The notes under the pieces were generated by a model. That model was given only the letters and a program-made list of their open reading frames with translations, was not told the origin of the DNA and did no database searches. Both the position numbers and the translations under genes were made by a program. Positions 57,684 to 64,000 of a stretch of 64,000 bases of DNA are shown one piece after another; the first letter of the stretch is position 1; each line of letters opens with the position of its first letter. The stretch comes from Rhytidiadelphus loreus. Taxonomy: Eukaryota > Streptophyta > Bryopsida > Hypnales > Hylocomiaceae. The stretch lies in assembly GCA_947034895.1 (NCBI GenBank), contig OX344764.1:61237348-61301347 (forward strand), in the 5' to 3' direction.

Positions 57684-60440
57684 ACATCATTTCACCAACG
57701 CCAGTAGGCATCTATTTGCCGATCATATCGTGTGGGTGGTCGTTGTAGGGCACCTTGAGAAGGTCCGGAAAATATTCGTCCATTGTAGTGCTGACCAATT
57801 CGAACGTGCTGGATGGATCGTTGTTGAACTCATCTCTTGTGTGGAGCGGATGCGCCTTGCGTTCACGGGACTTCCAAGGGCAACCATCGTTGGAGGTACA
57901 CCAGGAGAGCCACCGTCATGCGTCCCCCTCCGCCACATCCTCGCGTTCTCCGTGGGCTTTGACCGCAGCCGGTCTACCATTGCCGGGATGGGGACTGCCG
58001 TGGACAGGGTGCCTATCAACGCACTTGTTGGCTGCTCACAATGCCCTCGAGTGAGAGTGGAGCAATGATATCCAACTCTGCTCATTCCTCGGAAAATGCA
58101 CAGGAGCATGTGTTCGATGATTGCGCATTGTTGGATATGAGTGTTCCAATCTCACTTGAAGGCATTTGTTATTAGCAGCCAACAGGTGCGTTGATATGCA
58201 CCTTTCACGGCAGTCCCCATCCCGGCAATGGTAGACCGGCTACGGTCGAAGCCCACGGAGAACGCGAGGATGTGGCGGAGGGAGATGACGGTCGCACGGA
58301 TGGGGTGCCCTTGAACTGTTGGAGGAGGGCGTTCATGACAACGCCTCCCCTGGTTGTGCACTGGAAGTCTTGTGAACACAACACGTACTCCGCTAGGCGG
58401 TGGGTTCCGGGATGTGAAGAGGACAATCTTGACGTGACCGTGGATGGGGTATCCATGTCCTTGCCTCTTCTCATTACAAGAGCGGGTTCAGCAATGATCC
58501 ATCCGGCAAAGGGACGACACCAACATGGGTCCGCACTACAGTGGACGAGCATTTGACCGCGAACCTCGGAGTGCCATGCGAGGACCTCACGATGATGTGA
58601 TTGGCGAATAGACTCTTGCTGGTGTTGATCAAGCTCGAGAGTCATCACGACGAGACGATGGTTGGAGCGTCGGCGCCTGTAGTTCAGACCGCGCGGTCTG
58701 AACCGTGGGCAGCATCATTAGCTTGCACGCGGAGAACTCGGTAGGCATTGCTCCTTGCGCTCACGGGAATTGGATGCGCCTTGCGTCATCACGAGGCGAC
58801 GGAGGTTGGAACGTCGGCGCGTGCGGTTCAGACCGCGCGGTCTGAAACGTGGGCAGCATCCTCAACTCGTCTACGAAGGTCACATTGACATTGCTGAACA
58901 TTGCTACAACATAAATGACATTTACAGATGCATCTCATTTATTAGAGAATTGTAGAGACATTTTCAGTTCATTGTTGTCAACAATATACTCATTCCCACA
59001 TTGGATACACTAATACAAATATTCTCACTTTTTGAACACGAGTCCCCGACCTCGTAGAGTAGGCTTCTGTACATCGTAGCACGCAGATGAAAGGTCCTCG
59101 CAACATCATTTCACCAACGCCAGTAGGCATCTATTTGCCGATCATATCGTTTGGGTGGTCGTTGCACGGCACACTGAGAAGGTCCGAAAAATATTCGTCC
59201 ATTGTAGTGCTGACCAATTCGAACGATGTCAACGTACTGGATGGATCGTTGTTGAACGCGTCTCTTGTGTGGAGCGGATGCGCCTTGCGTTCACGGGACT
59301 TCCAAGGGCAACCACGGGAGGCGTTGTCATGAACCCCTCCCTCCGTCATCGTTGGAGGTACACCAGGAGAGCCACCAGCCTGCGTCGTCCTCCTCCGCGA
59401 CTTCTTGCGTCTCCGTGGGCTTCGACCGTAGCCGGTCTACCATTGCCGGGATGGGGACTGCCGTGGATGGGGCCTATCAACGCACCTGTTGGCTGCTCAC
59501 AATGCGAGCCCTCGAGTGAGAGTGGAGCAATGATATCCAACTCTGCTCATTCCTCGGAAAATGCACAGGAGCATGTGTTCGATGATTGTGCATTGTTGGA
59601 TATGACTGTTCGACTCTCACTTGAGGGCACTTGTTATGAGCAGACAACAGGTGCGCTGATAGGCACCTTTTCGCGGAAGTCCCCATCCCGGCAAAGGTTG
59701 ACCGGTTTCGGTGCCAACCCTCGATAACGGTGCCCTTGAACGATGCGAGGAGTGCAATCATGCCAACGCCTCCCGTCGTTGCGCACTGGAAGTCCCGTGA
59801 ATACAAGGCGCACTTTGTTACGGGGTGGGTTCTCGTAAACACAAGAGCGGGTTCAGCAATGATCCATCCGGCTATGGAATGACGACAGCATGGGTCCGCA
59901 CTGCAGTGGACGAGCATTTGACTGCGAACCTCGGAGTGCCGTGCGAGGACCTCACGACGATGTGATCGGCAAATAGACTCTTGCTGGTGTTAATCAAGCT
60001 GGAGAATCATCACGAAGCGACGATGGTTGGAGCGTCGGCGCCTGCAGTTTAGACCGTGCGGTCTGAACCGTGGGCAGCATCATCAGCTCGCATGCGGAGA
60101 ACTCGGAAGGCATTGCTCCTTGCGTTCACAGGAATTGGATGCGCCTTGCGTTCATGGGAATGGCAAGGGCAACAACGGGAGGCGTTGCCATGAACCCCTC
60201 CCTCCGTCATCATTCGAGGTACACCATGAGAGCCACCGTCATGCGTCGTCCTCCTCCGCGACATCCTTCCGTCTCCGTGGGCTTTGACTGCAGCCGCTCT
60301 ACCATTGTCGGGATGGGGACTATTGTGGACAGGGGGCCTATCGACGCACCTGTTCGCTGCTCACAATGCGAGCCCTCAAGTGGGAGTGGAGCAATGATAT
60401 CCAGCTCTGCTCATTCCTCGAAAAATGCATAACAGCATGT
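57684..60440. repeat. Two head-to-head inverted units, older type
   Basis: The segment starting CATCATTTCACCAACGCCAG at 57684 recurs at 59103 (offset 1419). Within each, the left half on the minus strand and the right half on the plus strand encode similar peptides (minus: CEQPTSALIGTL; plus: QPTGALICTF), joined near 58080-58140 and 59520-59600. The pair CCATTGCCGGGATGGGG and its complement mark the two halves. Frames contain stops, so these are probably not functional proteins. The region could yield hairpin RNA. Confidence 0.7.
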
Positions 60441-60848
60441 GTTCGATGATTGCGCATTGTTGGATATGAATGTTCCACTCCCACTTGAAGGTCCTTGTTC
60501 TGAGCAGCCAACATGTGCGCTAATAGGCACCCTGTTCACAATAGTCCCCATCCCGGCAATGGTGTCACAATACTTGTCCACCAACCCCTTCTCTTGGGGC
60601 CTCGACATTCATCACAAGCAGACGAAGGTGGGACTCAGAGTGCTCTGGCTTCGGCTACGTGGCCCCTAAGGAAGAAGGCATGGACGTCACCTTGGTGCGA
60701 TTGTAAATGAGGTTGAGGACTACGTATATCATAAGGTGGGCTTATCAGTACCCTACGTGGTCTTTGAGTGCGCTGTTCGGTCCCCCCAAGTCCGGAATTG
60801 ACCGTTGGCTTTTTTGTACAGGATACTTGGTCTCTCTCCAACAGCAAG

Positions 60849-63280
60849 GCGATCTAGTTTCCGGGTGTCGACCACGTCCCCACGTTGCTTACACCCCCTC
60901 GACTGGACAAAACTATAGATTGTCAGCGGACCACCATTTCACCAACACCAGCGGGTGTTGATTTGCTATTCATGTCGCTTGTGAGGACCTTACAGGGCAT
61001 TCGGAGACACGCGGACAAATGCCCGTCAAGTGCGGTGTGGATCCATTCGGGCGTTGTTATCGTGCTGGCTCGTTCATGGTTGAACTTGCTGACTCGGTGT
61101 AGAGCAAAAAAGTAGGGACGCTCGTGGCCCATCTTCTGTCCGAACACCAATATGCATAGGGGATTCATGGCACTGGAATCCATGGCCCTGATCTTCGTAG
61201 GGTGTCACTTGCATTCAAGGAGCTCCTCGGCGCAAGGAAGGACGACGTTGTCATGCACATTCTCCTCCTGTTGTTCTAAGGTACTTGGTAGCAGCAACGT
61301 CCATCCACCGTCCTTCTCCCGGCATCCGGGGTTTCTGTGGACATGTGCCAGATGCGGTCTACTATTCTCGGGGCGATGGATCGGTGTGGGGAGGGTGTCC
61401 ATCGAAGTATCTATTGACTGATCATAACTCAAGCCGTCGAGTGTATGTGTGTCGTAAACCAAGTTGGCTCTCACTATGCACCGTGGTATTTGGACGACAG
61501 CACATCCGCTTGACGGATTGAGTTATGAGCAGCCAATAGGTACTCCGATGGGCACTCTCTTCACACCAATGCACTTCCCGGGAAAAGTCGACCGTTTTTG
61601 GTTCTCACCCTCCCAAACTCCGGATGCTAGGACGTGGACGGTGGATGGCCGTCGCTGCTACCAAGTACACTCGAACAACTTGGGGAGAATGTGTATCACA
61701 GCGTCGTCCTTCCTTGCGCCCAGGAGCTCCTTGAATGCAAGTGACGTCCTGTTCGTGAGGTGGGTCTTGGTGTGCTTCATGGGTGACCATGTGTCACCAT
61801 CTTTCGAGGAAGAAGTTGACTTCCCCTATGAACGTGGATGGGTTGTGAGTGCTCTTGCTTTTACCTCTCCTGGTCGACCGGTTCAACCATGATGTATTCG
61901 GCAAAGAGGCGACGCCGGAAGTGGTCCATGTGGCAATTGACGAGCATTTGTCCGGGAATCTCCGAATGCCCTGTAAAGGCTTCCCGACGACATGATTGGC
62001 AAATAGGCGCTTGCTTTTGTTCATGAAGCTCAAGACCCTTCACCTGAAGTTGGCTGCATGCGGTTTTTTAGGGGCAATTTGAGAATGTGGCGACCTAGAC
62101 TCTCAGTGTGGACCATGTCCTCACGTTGCTTACTACCCCTCTAGTTTGCACATTGTAGACTGTGAGCGGACCACCATTTCACCAACACCAGCATGCGTTT
62201 ATTTGCTATTCATGTCGCTTGTGAGGACCTTGCAGGGCACTCGGAGACACGCGGACAAATGCTCGTCAAGTGCGGTGTGGATCCATTCGGGCGTTGTTAT
62301 CGTGCTGGCTCGTTCATGGTTGAACTTGCTGACTCGGTGTAGAGCAAAAAAGTAGGGACGCTAGCGGCCCATCTTCTGTCCGAACACCAATATGCATAGG
62401 GGATTCATGGCACTGGAATCCATGGCCCTGATCTTCGTAGGGTGTCACTTGCATTCAAGGAGCTCCTCGGCGCAAGGAAGGACGACGTTGTCATGCACAT
62501 TCTCCTCCTGTTGTTCTAAGGTACTTGGTAGCAGCAACGTCCATCCACCGTCCTTCTCCCGGCATCCGGGGTTTCTGTGGACATGTGCCAGATGCAGTCT
62601 ACTATTCTCGGGGCGATGGATCGGTGTGGGGAGGGTGTCCATCGAAGTATCTATTGACTGATCATAACTCAAGCCGTCGAGTGTATGTGTGTCGTAAACC
62701 AAGTTGGCTCTCACTATGCACCGTGGTATTCGGACGATAGCACATCCGCTTGACGGATTTAGTTATGAGCAGCCAATAGGTACTCTAATGGACACCCTCT
62801 TCACACCAGTGCACTTCTCGGGAAAAGTCAACCATTTTTGGTTCTCACCCTCCCAAACTCCGGATGCTAGGACGTGGACGGTAGATGGCCGTCGCTGCTA
62901 CCAAGTACACTCGAACAACTTGGGGAGAATGTGTATCACAGCGTCGTCCTTCCTTGCGCCCAGGAGCTCCTTGAATGCAAGTGACGCCCTGTTTGCGAGG
63001 TGGGTCTTGGTGTGCTTCATGGGTGACCATGTGTCACCATCTTTCGAGGAAGAAGTTGACTTCCCCTATAAACGTGGATGGGTTGTGAGTGCTCTTGCTT
63101 TTACCTCTCACGGTCGACCGGTTCAACTATGATGTATTCGGCAAAGAGGCGACGCCGGAAGTGGTCCATGTCGCAATTGACGAGCATTTGTCCGGGAATC
63201 TCCGAATGCCCTGTAAAGGCTTCCCGACAACATGATTGGCAAATAGGCGCTTGCTTTTGTTCATGAAGCTCAAGACCCTT
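60849..63280. repeat. Tandem 1.24-kb head-to-head units, recent type
   Basis: 60849-62088 and about 62089-63280 are near-identical direct copies at an offset of 1240. Each unit has two inverted halves: minus frames at 61474-61205 and 62714-62445 (DGLSYDQSIDTSMDTLPTP) and plus frames from 61464 and 62704 (DGLSYEQPIGTPMGTLFTP). The peptide GVGEMV and FNHE/FNHD blocks mark the outer ends. They are related to the older units at 57.7-60.4 kb. Confidence 0.85.
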
Positions 63281-63458
63281 CACTAGAAGAAACTGTGTTA
63301 GAATCCCTGAAAACACATCACCTTGTTTTTGTTAAGTTCCCGTTTCAAAACGCAGGCAAAATGCGGAAGTCAAAACATTTTTCTACGTTTTGAAACGAGA
63401 ACTTCACGAAAACAAGGTGACGTGTTTTCAGGGATTCTAACACAGTTTTCTTCTAGTG
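63281..63458. mobile_element. CACTA-like MITE, 178 bp
   Basis: Starts CACTAGAAGAAACTGTGTTA and ends with the complement, TTCTTCTAGTG; the arms are long inverted repeats (GATTCTAACACAG; CCTTGTTTTTGT/ACGAAAACAAGG). It is flanked by the 3-bp duplication CTT (63278-63280 and 63459-63461). The preceding tandem unit has the uninterrupted site at about 62040 (GACCCTTCACCTGAAG), which proves insertion after the tandem duplication or into one copy only. Confidence 0.9.
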
Positions 63459-63518
63459 CTTCATTCAAAGTTGTCTGCATGCGGTTTTGGAGGCGCAATT
63501 TGAGAATGTGGAGTGGGC

Positions 63519-64000
63519 GACCTAGTTTCCGGGTGTCAACCACTTCCCCACGTTGCTTACTACCCCTCTAGTTTGCAAAATTGTAGATTGTCAACGGACC
63601 ACCATTTCACCAACACCAGCGGGTGTTGATTTGCTATTCATGTCGCTTGTGAGGACCTTGCAGGGCATTCGTAGACATGCGGACAAATGCTTGTCAAGTG
63701 CGGTGTGGATCCATTCTAGTGTTGTTATCGTGCTGGCTCGTTCATGGTTGAACTTGCTGACTGTGAGAGCAAAAGTAGGGACGCCCGGCGGCCCATCTTC
63801 TGTCCGAACATGAATATTCATAGGGGATTCATGGCACTGGAATCGAGGGCCCTCTTCTTCGTAGGGCATCACCGGCATACAAGGTGCTCATCGGCGCAAG
63901 GAAGGACGACGTTGTCATGCAGATTTTCCTCGAGTTGTTCGAGTGTACTTGGTGGGAGCGACCGCCATCCACCTTCCTTCTCCCGGCATCCGGGGTTTTT
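63519..64000. repeat. Third copy of the recent head-to-head unit, cut by the window end
   Basis: Starts GACCTAGTTTCCGGGTGTCA and matches 60849 onwards and 62089 onwards; runs off the window. It has its own small changes (TGTGAGAGCAAAAG in place of GGTGTAGAGCAAAAAAG). Confidence 0.85.

Noticed and set aside
1..64000. tRNA or rRNA genes
   Set aside because: I saw no cloverleaf with conserved GGTTCRA box or rRNA-like stretch on either strand by reading; a covariance-model search would be needed to exclude a diverged tRNA.

Overview
The window looks like nuclear DNA of a land plant or close streptophyte relative, probably an early-diverging lineage such as a bryophyte; I cannot name the species. 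Supporting evidence: spliced genes with GT/AG introns, a germin-like protein, a SUVR-type SET-domain gene, CACTA- and hAT-type insertions, and two plant-type transposase genes. About half the window is AT-rich and apparently non-coding. GC-rich coding blocks lie at about 32-41 kb and 46.7-64 kb and look like mobile-element DNA.

Layout. 1-3.6 kb: AT-rich dispersed repeats and a CACTA-like MITE (1418-1552). 3.6-7.8 kb and 23.9-30.8 kb: two arms of an old inverted duplication. Its central 3.0 kb (4093-7104 against 26208-29233) is almost identical and carries a complete three-exon germin-like gene on each arm, while the flanks are clearly diverged and interrupted by insertions. 11.5-17.15 kb (+): a RING-like/coiled-coil ORF followed by an acidic ORF and a pre-SET/SET/post-SET H3K9 methyltransferase of SUVR type; the two may be one transcription unit. 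17.9-21.3 kb (-): a decayed DDE-type transposase gene. 29.9-30.5 kb: a 138-bp satellite. 32.27-35.38 kb (-): a DUF7869-type transposase gene, nearly intact. 40.1-41.16 kb (+): a small four-exon gene with consistent splice phases. 41.2-46.7 kb: AT-rich, no gene seen. 49.29-56.95 kb (+): a long decayed element gene or gene pair with a DNA-methyltransferase-like region and an FCP1/HAD-phosphatase-like region. 57.2-64 kb: an array of head-to-head inverted units.

The most unusual signal is a family of about 38 copies of a short CpG-rich palindrome (core GACCGCGCGGTC) between 35.5 and 60.1 kb. It is densest upstream of the 32-35 kb transposase gene and upstream of the 49.3 kb gene, and also occurs in an intron and within coding sequence. 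Flanking arms differ from copy to copy, yet in several copies they are complementary to each other, so the dyad extends to about 28-32 bp with covarying arms.

The second recurrent signal is that premature stops in the element genes can all be read as one C-to-T change from Gln (CAG/CAA) or Arg (CGA) codons. With the CG-to-TG/CA decay of the palindrome cores, this suggests cytosine methylation and deamination of silenced elements.
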